A stretch of DNA of 64,000 bases from Photobacterium kishitanii (GCF_003026355.1 NZ_PYON01000020.1:1-64000); one strand, 5' to 3'. Positions 36,207 to 46,142 are shown, counted from the stretch's first letter. Numbers and translations are program-made. The notes: generated from the letters alone by a model not told the origin.

Positions 36207-37883
36207 TTGAATAAAAATCTTTCTCCTTTAAAGCGAATTCGTACATCCTATACTTGGATGATCGCTTTACTATCATTGTATTTCACAGTGGTCTTAAATC
36301 ATCCAGTGCTATCGAAGTTCAATAGCATTGTTGATACTGTCGATACACATGGGATCGTTCTCAAAGTCATTTGTGGATTATTCTTATTTTTTGCGCTAAA
36401 TAGCATCTTCTCGATCATATTCTCAGTATATATACCCTATTTAACGAAAACGATATTATCTGTTATCACACTTATTTCGAGTATTGTTAGTTTTCAAACA
36501 TTAAACTATGACGTACTCTTTACCGATCAAATGTGGCTAAATATCTTCTCAACCGATCAAGGTGAGGCATTGTCATATCTGAATGTCTCTGTTATCTCTT
36601 GGGTCGTTATCACCGGTATTATTCCAGTTATTTTGATTTGCCTTCACAAACATCAATTTGGCGGCCCCAAACATTATATATTATCGACACTAAAGAATAT
36701 TTTGGTCGGCGTATTATCACTTGTAATCGCGGGTGGATTGGCTTTTTCTCATTACAAAGATTTTGCTAGCATTGGACGTAATAATCACTACCTCCAAAAA
36801 ATGATCGTACCTACTTACCCTATTTATGGGCTAGAAAAATATATAAAAGAGACCTATTTTACCAAGCCAATCAAATTCAGAGATATCGGAACAGATTCTC
36901 ATGTTGTTAAAGCAGATGAAGGTAAAAAACCCACTTTATTCTTCTTAGTCGTTGGGGAAACAGCACGTACTTATAACTATTCTTTAAATGGCTATAAAGG
37001 TAACGACACCAATTCATATACACAATCGCTTTCAAATCTAGAAAGCTACCGTATGGTGCAATCCTGTGGTACTTATACGGCACTTTCAGTACCCTGCATG
37101 TTTAGCAATATGACTCGAAAAGGCTACGATGCCAATATTGCCCATCATGAAAACAACCTGATGGACATGTTACACATAGCAGGTATTAAAACACTCTGGA
37201 TAGATAATGATGGGGGCTCAAAAGGGGTTGCTAAACGTATTTCGTATGTTGCAATAAATCCCAAAGACAATCCAAAATATTGTAATGGCGAAATGTGCTA
37301 TGACACTGTGTTATTAAAAGGGCTGGATAAACGAATCACAGACATGGGAACTGGATCTAAAGTCGTTGCATTCCATTTAGTCGGTAGTCATGGTCCAACG
37401 TATTACGAGCGTGTACCTAAAGATATGGAAACTTTTACGCCTCGTTGTAATCGCAGTGACATTCAAAACTGTACGCACAAAGAATTGGTGAATCAATACG
37501 ACGATACTATCCATTTCACGGATTACGTTCTGTCAAAGATAATTGACAAATTGAAAACCTATGAACCTAAATATAATGTCGCTTTACTCTACTTAAGTGA
37601 TCATGGAGAAAGCCTCGGTGAAGACGGAATTTATCTACACGGTACACCGTATATGTTTGCACCTAAATATCAGAAGCATGTCCCTTTAATCACTTGGTTT
37701 GGTGATGGTTTCATTAAACAACGTGGTATCGATATGGCTTGTCTAAACAAAATGGCACTCAATGAAAAGAGCGGTCTATCTCAAGATAATCTATTCTCTA
37801 GCGTGCTAGGGCTTATGCATATATCCACGAAACTATACAATCCATCGTTAGATATGTTTAAGAAATGCAGTACTGACGCATAA
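36207..37883 (+). CDS. eptA: Lipid A phosphoethanolamine transferase (EptA/PmrC family)
   Basis: 558 residues. Five N-terminal membrane segments (to ~residue 185) precede a periplasmic alkaline-phosphatase/sulfatase-fold domain. Zinc and catalytic motifs: VVGETART (E251), SCGTYTALSVPCMFS (nucleophile T291), HLVGSHGPTY and YLSDHGESLGEDG (metal Asp-His), as in EptA/MCR proteins. It adds phosphoethanolamine to lipid A phosphates, lowering binding of polymyxins and cationic peptides. The start is a TTG without a strong ribosome-binding site; the next ATG (codon 18) would truncate the first membrane helix. Bracketed by two pairs of short repeats. Confidence 0.93.
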   Translation: MNKNLSPLKRIRTSYTWMIALLSLYFTVVLNHPVLSKFNSIVDTVDTHGIVLKVICGLFLFFALNSIFSIIFSVYIPYLTKTILSVITLISSIVSFQTLNYDVLFTDQMWLNIFSTDQGEALSYLNVSVISWVVITGIIPVILICLHKHQFGGPKHYILSTLKNILVGVLSLVIAGGLAFSHYKDFASIGRNNHYLQKMIVPTYPIYGLEKYIKETYFTKPIKFRDIGTDSHVVKADEGKKPTLFFLVVGETARTYNYSLNGYKGNDTNSYTQSLSNLESYRMVQSCGTYTALSVPCMFSNMTRKGYDANIAHHENNLMDMLHIAGIKTLWIDNDGGSKGVAKRISYVAINPKDNPKYCNGEMCYDTVLLKGLDKRITDMGTGSKVVAFHLVGSHGPTYYERVPKDMETFTPRCNRSDIQNCTHKELVNQYDDTIHFTDYVLSKIIDKLKTYEPKYNVALLYLSDHGESLGEDGIYLHGTPYMFAPKYQKHVPLITWFGDGFIKQRGIDMACLNKMALNEKSGLSQDNLFSSVLGLMHISTKLYNPSLDMFKKCSTDA

Positions 37884-37913
37884 TTTGACAATATTAACGA
37901 ACTAACCATCCTA

Positions 37914-37942
37914 TTTGCAGCGCCCTTTTTGGTCGCTGCAAA
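37914..37942. repeat. REP-like hairpin element, copy 2
   Basis: TTTGCAGCGCCCTTTTTGGT CGCTGCAAA: the same stem and nearly the same loop as 34281-34310, located 30 bases after eptA. Confidence 0.6.
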
Positions 37943-37962
37943 CGCCTATTATTGATCTTTAC

Positions 37963-38026
37963 ACCCGCATACCCGCATACCCGCATACCCACATACCCGC
38001 ATACCCGCATACCCGCATACCCGCAT
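37963..38026 (+). repeat. Octamer tandem repeat (ACCCGCAT)x8
   Basis: Eight contiguous 8-bp units; the fourth is ACCCACAT, the others are identical. Not in a called reading frame. It lies between eptA and pflB, upstream of the pflB promoter region. Slippage would change spacing in 8-bp steps. Confidence 0.95.
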
Positions 38027-38155
38027 ACCAATACATGCACATCATGCATTTTAAAAATGAAAAGCATTCATTTTACTCATTATGGTATTAGTCATACTAT
38101 TAGCTCAAGGCAAACAGGCAGCATATTACGCCTAAATTAGGTCTAATTTTGCAGC

Positions 38156-38179
38156 AATAAAAAAAGCCAACTTATTAAT
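38156..38179 (+). repeat. 24-bp direct repeat, copy 2 (upstream of pflB)
   Basis: AATAAAAAAAGCCAA followed by CTTATTAAT; 22 of 24 identical to the copy before eptA. Confidence 0.55.
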
Positions 38180-38304
38180 ATAGAAAGTAATAATCAGCAC
38201 CTCGATTCAACACTTACAAGGTTGGATGAACCGTACTCAATCAAATAGCGATCAGTTGTCACCCCTGATCACTGCATTCAAATTTTTAGTTAGAGGTAAG
38301 TATT

Positions 38305-40602
38305 ATGACAATCCCAACAACTGACATGCTTGAAGCATGGCATGGTTTTAGTAAAGGTGAATGGCAGACTAGCGTTAATACGCGTGATTTCATTCAAACT
38401 AACTACACCCCCTATGAGGGCGATGAGTCTTTCTTAGCCGATGCAACAGATGCGACAACATCATTATGGAATGATGTAATGGAAGGCATTAAGCAAGAAA
38501 GCAGCACTCATGCACCGGTTGATTTTGACACAGACTTACCTTCAACAGTTACCTCTCATGGTGCTGGCTATATTAACCAAGATCTTGAAACAATTGTTGG
38601 TCTTCAAACTGATAAACCATTAAAACGTGCAATTATTGCCAATGGCGGTATTCGCATGGTGAAAAATTCATGTGAAGTTTACGGTCGTGAATTAGACCCA
38701 ATGGTTGAAAAAATCTTTACTGATTACCGTAAAACACATAACAAAGCATGTTTTGATTTATACACTAAAGAAATTTTAGCTTGTCGTCGTTCAGGCATTA
38801 TCACAGGTCTTCCTGATGCTTATGGCCGTGGACGTATTATTGGTGATTACCGCCGCTTAGCACTATACGGCATTGATTTTCTTAAAGCTGATAAATTAGA
38901 ACAGTATAACTCAACTCAATCTTTCCTTGAGCAAGGCCAAGATTTAGAAAAAACCATGCGTCTACGTGAAGAACTTGCTGATCAAGTTCAAGCACTAGAA
39001 GATATTCGTCAAATGGGCCTTTCATATGGCATAGATATGTCTATACCGGCCAAAACAGCGCAAGAAGCGATTCAGTTTACCTACTTTGGTTACCTTGCCG
39101 CAGTTAAATCACAAAATGGCGCAGCAATGTCTCTTGGTCGTACATCAACATTTATTGATGTATTCGTTGAGCGTGATATTGCTAACGGTTTAATCACTGA
39201 ACAACAAGCGCAAGAGATGGTCGACCATTTCATCATGAAACTGCGTATGGTACGTTTCCTACGTACGCCTGAATATGATTCATTGTTCTCTGGTGACCCA
39301 ATTTGGGCAACTGAAGCGATGGCAGGTATGGGTGTTGATGGTCGTACTTTAGTGACTAAAACTACATTCCGCTACTTGCATACTTTACATACAATGGGTC
39401 CTGCTCCTGAGCCAAATATGACCATTCTTTGGTCAGAGCAACTTCCGATTGCGTTTAAGCAATATGCTGCCAAGGTCTCAATTGATACTTCATCAGTTCA
39501 ATACGAAAACGATGATCTAATGCGTCCCGATTTCGACAATGATGATTATGCTATTGCCTGTTGTGTGAGCCCACAAATTGTTGGTAAACACATGCAATTC
39601 TTCGGTGCGCGCGCCAACCTTGCTAAAGCACTACTGTATACCATCAATGGTGGTATTGATGAAAAATCACAACTACAAGTTGGCCCTCAAGTTGCTAAAA
39701 TTAATGATGAAGTTCTTGATTTTGACACGCTAATGCCACGTTATGATGAAATGCTTGATTGGTTAGCAACCCAATATGTAACTGCACTCAACATTATTCA
39801 TTACTCACATGACCGTTACAGCTATGAAGCGTCACTAATGGCATTAATGGATCGCGATGTACGCCGTACTATGGCATGCGGTATTGCAGGTCTATCTGTT
39901 GTAGCTGACTCATTAGCAGCGATCAAGTTTGCTAAAGTAACACCGATTCGTGACGAAAATGGCGTGGCTATCGACTTTGAGATTGAAGGTGATTACCCTA
40001 AATTCGGTAACAATGATGCACGTGTAGATGACATTGCTTGTGATCTCGTTGAACGCTTCATGAAGAAGATTCAAACTATGCACATGTACCGTGAAGCAAT
40101 TCCAACACAGTCAATTTTGACGATTACATCGAATGTTGTATACGGCAAGAAGACCGGTAATACGCCAGATGGTCGTCGTGCTGGTATGCCATTTGGTCCT
40201 GGTGCTAACCCGATGCATGGCCGTGATGAAAACGGTGCGGTTGCATCGCTAACATCAGTATCAAAACTGCCTTTTGCCTATGCGAAAGACGGTATTTCTT
40301 ATACTTTCTCTATTGTACCTAATGCACTAGGTAAAGATGAAGATACCCAAAAAAATAACCTTGCTGCATTAATGGATGGTTACTTCCACCACGAAGCGGC
40401 AGGCGCAACAGACGGCATTGAAGGCGGTCAACATCTAAATGTTAACGTACTTAACCGTGATACATTATTAGATGCAGTTGAGCACCCAGAGAAATACCCG
40501 CAGTTAACTATTCGTGTTTCTGGCTATGCTGTGCGCTTTAACTCACTCACTCGTGAACAACAACAGGATGTAATTACTCGCACATTTACGAACAAAATAT
40601 AA
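38305..40602 (+). CDS. pflB: Pyruvate formate-lyase
   Basis: 765 residues, within five of E. coli PflB. The active-site Cys pair is in [15 protein letters not shown] and the glycyl radical Gly740 in [10 protein letters not shown] near the C-terminus. The enzyme cleaves pyruvate with CoA to acetyl-CoA and formate under anaerobiosis and needs the radical-SAM activase PflA. AGAGG precedes the start. Neither pflA nor the formate channel focA is adjacent, unlike the usual focA-pflB-pflA order. Expected Fnr/ArcA sites were not identified with confidence. Confidence 0.96.
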   Translation: MTIPTTDMLEAWHGFSKGEWQTSVNTRDFIQTNYTPYEGDESFLADATDATTSLWNDVMEGIKQESSTHAPVDFDTDLPSTVTSHGAGYINQDLETIVGLQTDKPLKRAIIANGGIRMVKNSCEVYGRELDPMVEKIFTDYRKTHNKACFDLYTKEILACRRSGIITGLPDAYGRGRIIGDYRRLALYGIDFLKADKLEQYNSTQSFLEQGQDLEKTMRLREELADQVQALEDIRQMGLSYGIDMSIPAKTAQEAIQFTYFGYLAAVKSQNGAAMSLGRTSTFIDVFVERDIANGLITEQQAQEMVDHFIMKLRMVRFLRTPEYDSLFSGDPIWATEAMAGMGVDGRTLVTKTTFRYLHTLHTMGPAPEPNMTILWSEQLPIAFKQYAAKVSIDTSSVQYENDDLMRPDFDNDDYAIACCVSPQIVGKHMQFFGARANLAKALLYTINGGIDEKSQLQVGPQVAKINDEVLDFDTLMPRYDEMLDWLATQYVTALNIIHYSHDRYSYEASLMALMDRDVRRTMACGIAGLSVVADSLAAIKFAKVTPIRDENGVAIDFEIEGDYPKFGNNDARVDDIACDLVERFMKKIQTMHMYREAIPTQSILTITSNVVYGKKTGNTPDGRRAGMPFGPGANPMHGRDENGAVASLTSVSKLPFAYAKDGISYTFSIVPNALGKDEDTQKNNLAALMDGYFHHEAAGATDGIEGGQHLNVNVLNRDTLLDAVEHPEKYPQLTIRVSGYAVRFNSLTREQQQDVITRTFTNKI

Positions 40603-40687
40603 CGACGACAATAATAAATATAACAGTTTAGAAGAGTGTAATAACAAACAAAATGGCATGACTACCTAGTTTTGTTTGTTCTCTTTA

Positions 40688-40730
40688 AACGCCATTTTCA
40701 ACGAGAACGAGTTGAAAGTGGCGTTTTTTT
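40688..40730 (+). terminator. pflB terminator
   Basis: AACGCCATTTTCAAC / GTTGAAAGTGGCGTT with an 8-base loop, then seven Ts. Confidence 0.85.
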
Positions 40731-40894
40731 CATCTACCTACGCTGTTAAGTAGTCTAAAAAAACAGCTCTTATTGGCTGCCTTTTTATCAGAAAACACAT
40801 TATTTTTGATATTAGATATATATTTCATGATTAATATAGATATTAGATAACTTATTGGTGTGAATTATTTAAATCTTATATACCATATAAGTAT

Positions 40895-42394
40895 ATGAAA
40901 CAAAGCAATCAGAATATAATGACAACAACTGCCGCTCAAAAAACATCACCATCAGAACACGAACCAATCTTTGCTATCAAAATTATTCCTACACTGATTA
41001 TTTTATTATTAAGTACCCTTTGTTGGCACTATATCAACATACCACCAACATTAAATATGGCAGCATTTCATACCGCTATTATTTTTATTGCTACCATCGT
41101 TGCTATCGTGACTAATGTCTTACCAACAGGTGCCGTTGCCATTATTGCAGTTTCAGCCTATGCAATACTCCATGCTGGCGGGGAAACCTCAGCAAAAGCA
41201 GCTATTATGGCTGCTACCAGCAATTTTAATAATGTCCTTATTTGGCTTATTGTCATTGCGTTTATGATTGCGCGTGCCTTTGCTAAAACAGGATTGGGAA
41301 AACGTATCGCACTCATACTACTAAGTTGGTTTGGTCAATCTTCTTTACGTATTGCTTATTGTTTAGGTATTGCTGACTTTCTTATCGCACCAGCAACGCC
41401 TAGTAACACTGCACGTTCAGCAATTATCTCCCCTATTGCAGACTCACTGGCAAAAGTCATCAATAAAGATGATCGCAAGTTGGGTCAATACCTAATTTCT
41501 TCAGTAAGTGCAATGAACGATGCATCAGCAGTAGGTTTCCAAACAGGATTTGCAGGTAATCTCGCTTTAGTCGGTATTGCAGCTTCTGTTGCTGGTATTA
41601 ATATGACCTTTAGCCACTGGGCGCTTTATTTGCTGATGCCGGCGGCGATCTTACTACTTACTATTCCATTTATTCTGTTTAAATTTATTAATCCAGACAC
41701 CAAGCACACACCACAAGCTCCTGCTTATGCAAAACAAGCTTTACTGCATTTAGGTCCAGTAAGTATTGCAGAGTGGAAGTTAATTGCTGTTTTTATCGCA
41801 TTGATTGTTATGTGGGTAGGTGGACAATCTCTACATTTACATTCAACCACATCAGCATTTATTGGCTTATCTGCCCTATTAGTATTAGGGGTTTTAAACT
41901 GGAATGATGTGAAGTCTGAAAAAGGCGCATGGGATACGCTAATTTGGTTTGCAGTATTAATGGGTATGGCAAGCCAACTTAAGAAACTTGGTTTTACCGC
42001 ATGGGTTGGCCATGGTGTATCAGATTTAATCAGTCAACATATGGGTCACGCGAGTCCAACGTTAATTTTGATTGTGATGATGGTTTTCTATCTTATAACC
42101 GCTTACTTCTTTGCTTCAGGCACAGCAAAAGTGGTTGCATTAGGTCCAGTAATTATTGGCTCACTAATGGCTTTAGGGGTTAACCCACTTATTTCCATTT
42201 TAGCCGTGGCTGGCATCACCAATATTGGGTGTAACTTGACAACATATAGCCATGCACGCAATCCATTATTAATGGGCTATCAATACCACAATGATAAACA
42301 ATGGATGCAAATTGGTTTAATTATCTCCGTTGGCGGCGCAATAATATTTATGACTTCTGGAATTGTATGGTGGTCTATTTTGGGCTTAATGTAA
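40895..42394 (+). CDS. DASS-family anion transporter (CitT/TtdT-like dicarboxylate exchanger)
   Basis: 499 residues, about twelve membrane segments. The family signature LIAPATPSNTARSAIISPIA in the middle of the first half is present, and the second half ends with a related SNxT-like repeat region (GITNIGCNLTTYSHA). The CitT/TtdT/DcuT-like branch exchanges succinate with citrate or tartrate under fermentation. Location after pflB fits anaerobic metabolism, but the two have separate terminators/promoters. The alternative start at 40919 is possible. Confidence 0.85.
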   Translation: MKQSNQNIMTTTAAQKTSPSEHEPIFAIKIIPTLIILLLSTLCWHYINIPPTLNMAAFHTAIIFIATIVAIVTNVLPTGAVAIIAVSAYAILHAGGETSAKAAIMAATSNFNNVLIWLIVIAFMIARAFAKTGLGKRIALILLSWFGQSSLRIAYCLGIADFLIAPATPSNTARSAIISPIADSLAKVINKDDRKLGQYLISSVSAMNDASAVGFQTGFAGNLALVGIAASVAGINMTFSHWALYLLMPAAILLLTIPFILFKFINPDTKHTPQAPAYAKQALLHLGPVSIAEWKLIAVFIALIVMWVGGQSLHLHSTTSAFIGLSALLVLGVLNWNDVKSEKGAWDTLIWFAVLMGMASQLKKLGFTAWVGHGVSDLISQHMGHASPTLILIVMMVFYLITAYFFASGTAKVVALGPVIIGSLMALGVNPLISILAVAGITNIGCNLTTYSHARNPLLMGYQYHNDKQWMQIGLIISVGGAIIFMTSGIVWWSILGLM

Positions 42395-42419
42395 CAATCT
42401 AAGACATATCCAATGATCA

Positions 42420-42462
42420 AATAAGCCCATCCACTTTCAGCAAGAAAGAGTATGGGCTTATT
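42420..42462. terminator. Terminator between the DASS transporter and the MetF-like gene
   Basis: AATAAGCCCAT / ATGGGCTTATT stem (11 bp) with a 21-base loop, followed by ATTTATAT; usable by both converging genes. Confidence 0.6.
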
Positions 42463-42504
42463 ATTTATATTCTAGAGTTCCAAAATAATCTGAACATTAA
42501 TTAA

Positions 42505-43518
42505 CTACAGCACTGTAACTGTATTTTTTTGTAACATACGAAACTCATGTTTGGCTAGATGGCTATCCATTGAAGCACGCAATAATTTATACAATAAAAT
42601 TGAACCATCAATTTCTTCTTTACGGTTAGTTAAACTTTCAATGTTTAACCCTAACGGCAAATCATATTCAACTACCGCATCTAAAATCTGATTGAGGCTA
42701 TTGCAGCACATTTTAATCGATTCATGTAATGGGTTGGTGGCATTGAGAATACGTAAACTAGTCGCTTCTGGAACGCTTACACCGAGCCACTCAATGAACT
42801 CTAATGTTTTTGCACTTCCACATGGCGAAAATGTCAATAAAATACGCTGTGGTTTAATGCCATCTTGTTTACATTCAATCGCATAACGGGTCAAAATATC
42901 AATCGTTGCTTGCGTATCATAAATGGCCTGAGAGATAAAAAAATTACACCCTTGCTGGTATTTTTCAATGAGACGTTCATGCTCATTACCTTTTTTAGCA
43001 TGGCGTTCAGCAATCATAATACCGCCAGTAAAAAAGTTATTCTTATTTTCAGCTAACGCTTGATAAGCTGCTGATAACGGTAATGACACTTCATTTTTAG
43101 CTGAGGGACTACCAACTAATACAATGTCACGCACTTGATATTCGTGCCATGCTTCATTTAACCATTCATCAAATGCATCAGTTTCTGATTGCACCACACT
43201 TTTATAAGTAATGACGGGACGCCCCGTTTTTTTATTAAGCAATGATGAATAATAGCGAGGATCATGCGTGGATTTAAATGGAAATGGACGCGGCTTTTTA
43301 GTCCGTGAAACTTCGTCTTGAATGTCGTAAACAATAAGGCCATCGATAGCCAGATCTTTAATACGATTCACTAATCTATCAGCAATAGTTTCAACTTCGT
43401 CTAGAGGTGTATTAGTTTTAGGGGGGGTTGTACCAATAAAGTACACACCGCGTGTAATGTCGTTATAACGTACACGTAGTTCTGATTCTGTATTTGTTAC
43501 TAGATCTTGATTTACCAT
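42505..43518 (-). CDS. Methylenetetrahydrofolate-reductase-like TIM-barrel protein
   Basis: 337 residues. Fold cues of the MetF/MTHFR superfamily: GVYFIGTTPP near the N-terminus, LIVYDIQDE, IVLVGSPS, a GGIMIAERH segment, GCNFFISQAIYD (FAD/folate region as in MetF GADFFVTQ), and RILLTFSPCGS. It is shorter and more divergent than true MetF, and no methionine genes are nearby, so the substrate is uncertain. Cytoplasmic, no partner. Confidence 0.7.
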   Translation of the reverse strand: MVNQDLVTNTESELRVRYNDITRGVYFIGTTPPKTNTPLDEVETIADRLVNRIKDLAIDGLIVYDIQDEVSRTKKPRPFPFKSTHDPRYYSSLLNKKTGRPVITYKSVVQSETDAFDEWLNEAWHEYQVRDIVLVGSPSAKNEVSLPLSAAYQALAENKNNFFTGGIMIAERHAKKGNEHERLIEKYQQGCNFFISQAIYDTQATIDILTRYAIECKQDGIKPQRILLTFSPCGSAKTLEFIEWLGVSVPEATSLRILNATNPLHESIKMCCNSLNQILDAVVEYDLPLGLNIESLTNRKEEIDGSILLYKLLRASMDSHLAKHEFRMLQKNTVTVL

Positions 43519-43778
43519 TAATAATCACTTCCATGTGTTGTAGTAGACGCTTAAGCAAAGCCATTAATCATTCTATCTACTCTGAAAAATATTTCTTAAC
43601 AGTCACTAAATAGCATCTAGTAACTGTTACATCCTTGGATTAAAACTATTACAACTTCCAACCAGATGCTAATTACTTTGATGGTAAATTAGCTATTTCC
43701 TTACAAAGCCCTAATTACTTGTACCTAATCACTACGCAGAAATCAAAATATATTCGTATTATTTTCAATAATATAAAA

Positions 43779-44096
43779 TCACAAGCAGACTTGATTTATC
43801 CATGCTAAATAATCTTTCGAGCCATTGGTGATAGGAAGCTGGATAATTTCAGGAGTTTGATAAAGGTGGTGCTTCTCAATCTCCGCTTTTACTCGCTCAA
43901 ATAGCGCTGTTTTAGTTTTAATAATTAATTGATGTTCTTGGTCACAATTAATTTTCTGCTGCCAATGATAGTAACTTTTAATCGGTATCACTTGAATACA
44001 TGCCGCTAACTGCTGTTCAAGTAATGCATTAATGATTGTTTGACCATTATCATCATCTGCAAACGTGGTAATAATGACACAATAATCTGTTAACAT
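43779..44096 (-). CDS. cutA: Divalent-cation tolerance protein CutA
   Basis: 105 residues from ATG 44096, preceded by GGAGA; an ATG five codons upstream overlaps this site. The ferredoxin-like trimeric CutA1 fold is recognisable from CVIITTFADD, LAACIQVIP, SYYHWQQKI, LIIKTK and HLYQTPEIIQLPI. Associated with copper/divalent cation tolerance; molecular role debated. DsbD, often adjacent in related species, is not seen here. Confidence 0.93.
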   Translation of the reverse strand: MLTDYCVIITTFADDDNGQTIINALLEQQLAACIQVIPIKSYYHWQQKINCDQEHQLIIKTKTALFERVKAEIEKHHLYQTPEIIQLPITNGSKDYLAWINQVCL

Positions 44097-44220
44097 TTCA
44101 TTTCTCCGCATTACAAAACTTACAAATCAAACCACTTGTCTCTCATATAACTAAAGTACGTAAAATGAGCAGCGATCTGCCATCATTAATATTTATCGCT
44201 AAAAGCGCAACCACAACCAA

Positions 44221-44583
44221 TTAATCATGGTGGTTATCACTGCTAGCCATCATCATCGTTTTTAGCCAAAACTGCTGCTGACAGCGATTATAAAATGATT
44301 TTTTTGATGGTTTTATAGTATCAAAAGGATCCACCATAACTTGGTAATTTATCCAACATTCTGGACAAACATTATCATCGATAGCAACATCGTCATATTC
44401 AATAACATATTTAATTTGTACGCCATCAGCAAAGTCATATTCTGTTTCCTTTCGAATAACATCAACGTCGTCATCAGAATACGAAAAATCAGCAGTCGTA
44501 CAGCAAGAAATAGTTGTGTCTGTCTTGCCACTTTGTTGGTGATGTTCGATAGCCGCTATATATCTAAACAGTGAATGTGGCAT
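44221..44583 (-). CDS. Hypothetical acidic protein
   Basis: About 120 residues from the ATG at 44583 (MPHSLFRYIAAIEHHQQ); a TTG ten codons upstream is possible. Acidic, with Cys residues (SCCTTADF, NVCPECWINYQ; the CPEC could be a zinc site). No signal or membrane segment. Divergent from yibL with about 150 bases between. Not recognised. Confidence 0.55.
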   Translation of the reverse strand: MPHSLFRYIAAIEHHQQSGKTDTTISCCTTADFSYSDDDVDVIRKETEYDFADGVQIKYVIEYDDVAIDDNVCPECWINYQVMVDPFDTIKPSKKSFYNRCQQQFWLKTMMMASSDNHHD

Positions 44584-44736
44584 ATATGTCCATAAAAATG
44601 CAATTTCTAACAAAAATAGTTGCCGGATAGCGATCCAGTTAGCAAAAATATAATGTATACTAGCGGCAACTCAATACCTATTCATCGTAAACACTACGAT
44701 TTAGTGTATTGCGAGTGTAAATACAAAGGTAATGAA

Positions 44737-45093
44737 ATGAATTTAAACCAAGAGCTTCAAAATCTTAACAACCGTATGGACAAGTGCCAGCGTAAACTTG
44801 CTGCTGCTATTCAACGTGATGATAAAGTTATCATCAAGCAGTTTAAAGATGAGCTTCTTAGCCTGAACAAAAAGGCGCAAAACGTTAAACACCGTAAGTC
44901 ATCAGTAGTAACAGACAAAAGTAAAGATGTTAAATCTCTTGCTTTTAATCGCGTGTTAACAAAAGCAGAACAAGCTGATATGGGCAAACTGAAAAAATCA
45001 GTTAAAGACCTTGTTGTTGTTCACCCAATGACAGCACTCGGCCGTAGTATGGGCATTAAAGCTGTTACAGGTTACGCACCGAAAGCATTCTAA
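44737..45093 (+). CDS. yibL: YibL-family ribosome-associated protein (DUF2810)
   Basis: 118 residues from ATG 44737, with AAAGG eight bases upstream; the upstream extension is unlike the family. The N-terminal half is a helical, heptad-like region. The C-terminal half, including AEQADMGKLKKSVKDLVVVH and PMTALGRSMG, is nearly identical to the conserved tail of E. coli YibL. The family co-sediments with ribosomes; precise function unknown. Followed by a strong terminator. Confidence 0.92.
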   Translation: MNLNQELQNLNNRMDKCQRKLAAAIQRDDKVIIKQFKDELLSLNKKAQNVKHRKSSVVTDKSKDVKSLAFNRVLTKAEQADMGKLKKSVKDLVVVHPMTALGRSMGIKAVTGYAPKAF

Positions 45094-45141
45094 TATCTGT
45101 TTAGTAAAGTAACTTATAAACAAATATGGCCAAATCGGCAT

Positions 45142-45171
45142 AAAAAGATCGTCAAATGACGATCTTTTTTT
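45142..45171 (+). terminator. yibL terminator
   Basis: AAAAAGATCGTCA / TGACGATCTTTTT stem with a 2-base centre and T-run. Confidence 0.85.
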
Positions 45172-45263
45172 ATGTCAAGAATACAGCTATACCTCAATAG
45201 TGTTACTTATTAGTGCATAATATGAGGTAGAATATATTTCTTCACCGCTCTTTGGATTCTCTA

Positions 45264-45371
45264 ATGGAAAAACTAATGCCGTATATGGCAAAATTCGCGT
45301 TTGGTTTATCGATGGTAATGTTTGTCGTTGGTGGTGTTTTAGCATTAGTTGCACTGTATAACCACTTTTAA
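45264..45371 (+). CDS. 35-aa single-pass membrane micro-protein
   Basis: MEKLMPYMAKFAFGLSMVMF followed by VVGGVLALVALYNHF: one strong transmembrane segment. It ends 12 bases before the 3' end of the convergent SDR gene. The ribosome-binding site is poor (GGA at ~8 bases). Composition and position between terminator and gene make it a fair candidate; family unknown. Confidence 0.45.
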   Translation: MEKLMPYMAKFAFGLSMVMFVVGGVLALVALYNHF

Positions 45372-45383
45372 CAACCCGCTAGA

Positions 45384-46142
45384 TTACAATCGTAAGCCAC
45401 CATCAATTTCAAGTACCCTGCCGGTGAAATAATCATTTTCAATAATGAATCTCACCGAATGGGCAATCTCTGTTGGGTCACCAATACGCGCTAGCGGCAC
45501 TTCCGCCAACATTTGCTCAATCGTGTCATCATTAATTTGTGCAGCCATTGGTGTATCAATAAGACCAGGAGCAATTGCAGCAACTCGGATACCGTATTGG
45601 CCTAACTCTCGAGCCCAACCTACAGCCATCGTTGTTACAGCCGCTTTCGAGGCAGCATAGTTTGTTTGACCGATATTTCCAGCACGAGCCGCACTTGATA
45701 TATTGATAATAACGCCTTTGGTTTCATTCTCTATCATCCACTTAGCTGCTTCTCTGCCACATAGGAATGTACCTGTTACGTTAACATCCATCACTGTTTG
45801 AAACTGTTCTAATGACATTTTGCTAATGCCATTGTGATTTTTGTTAACTAACAAACCATCATCAAGGATGCCAGCATTATTAATCAATATATCAACATGC
45901 TCGAAGTCCTCAATGATATTTGAAAAAGCTTGTTCGACTTCAATTTCATTCGTCACATCCGCTTCATAAATACGTGCCAGACTATTTAGCATATGGCATT
46001 GATCTTGCGTTTGTCGTAACCCTGCCGTATTCACATCAATTAAAGCGAGCTGTGCTCCCATCTGTGCAAGCGTTACTGCCATCATCTGTCCTAGCCCTTG
46101 GCTTGCTCCTGTTATGACAACAACACTATTCTCAATGTCCAC
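45384..46142 (-). CDS. Short-chain dehydrogenase/reductase (FabG/HSD-like)
   Basis: 252 residues. The GTG start has AGGAG nine bases upstream. Rossmann motif VVITGASQGLGQMM, NNAGILDDG, catalytic Ser in ISSAARAG, YAASKAAV (catalytic Tyr and Lys), and a C-terminal GGLRL. The acidic LALIDVN after beta-2 favours NAD(H) over NADP(H). Lies downstream of, and codirectional with, a 3-hydroxyisobutyryl-CoA-hydrolase-like gene (108 bases between), so an acyl-CoA or 3-hydroxyacid substrate is plausible. Confidence 0.88.
   Translation of the reverse strand: MDIENSVVVITGASQGLGQMMAVTLAQMGAQLALIDVNTAGLRQTQDQCHMLNSLARIYEADVTNEIEVEQAFSNIIEDFEHVDILINNAGILDDGLLVNKNHNGISKMSLEQFQTVMDVNVTGTFLCGREAAKWMIENETKGVIINISSAARAGNIGQTNYAASKAAVTTMAVGWARELGQYGIRVAAIAPGLIDTPMAAQINDDTIEQMLAEVPLARIGDPTEIAHSVRFIIENDYFTGRVLEIDGGLRL

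Noticed and set aside
37963-38026. Possible CRISPR array or coding repeat
   Set aside because: Units are 8 bp and contiguous without spacers, and no cas genes are near; it is a simple tandem repeat.
42505-43518. Calling the MTHFR-like gene metF
   Set aside because: Shorter, more divergent and without methionine-gene context; superfamily assignment only.
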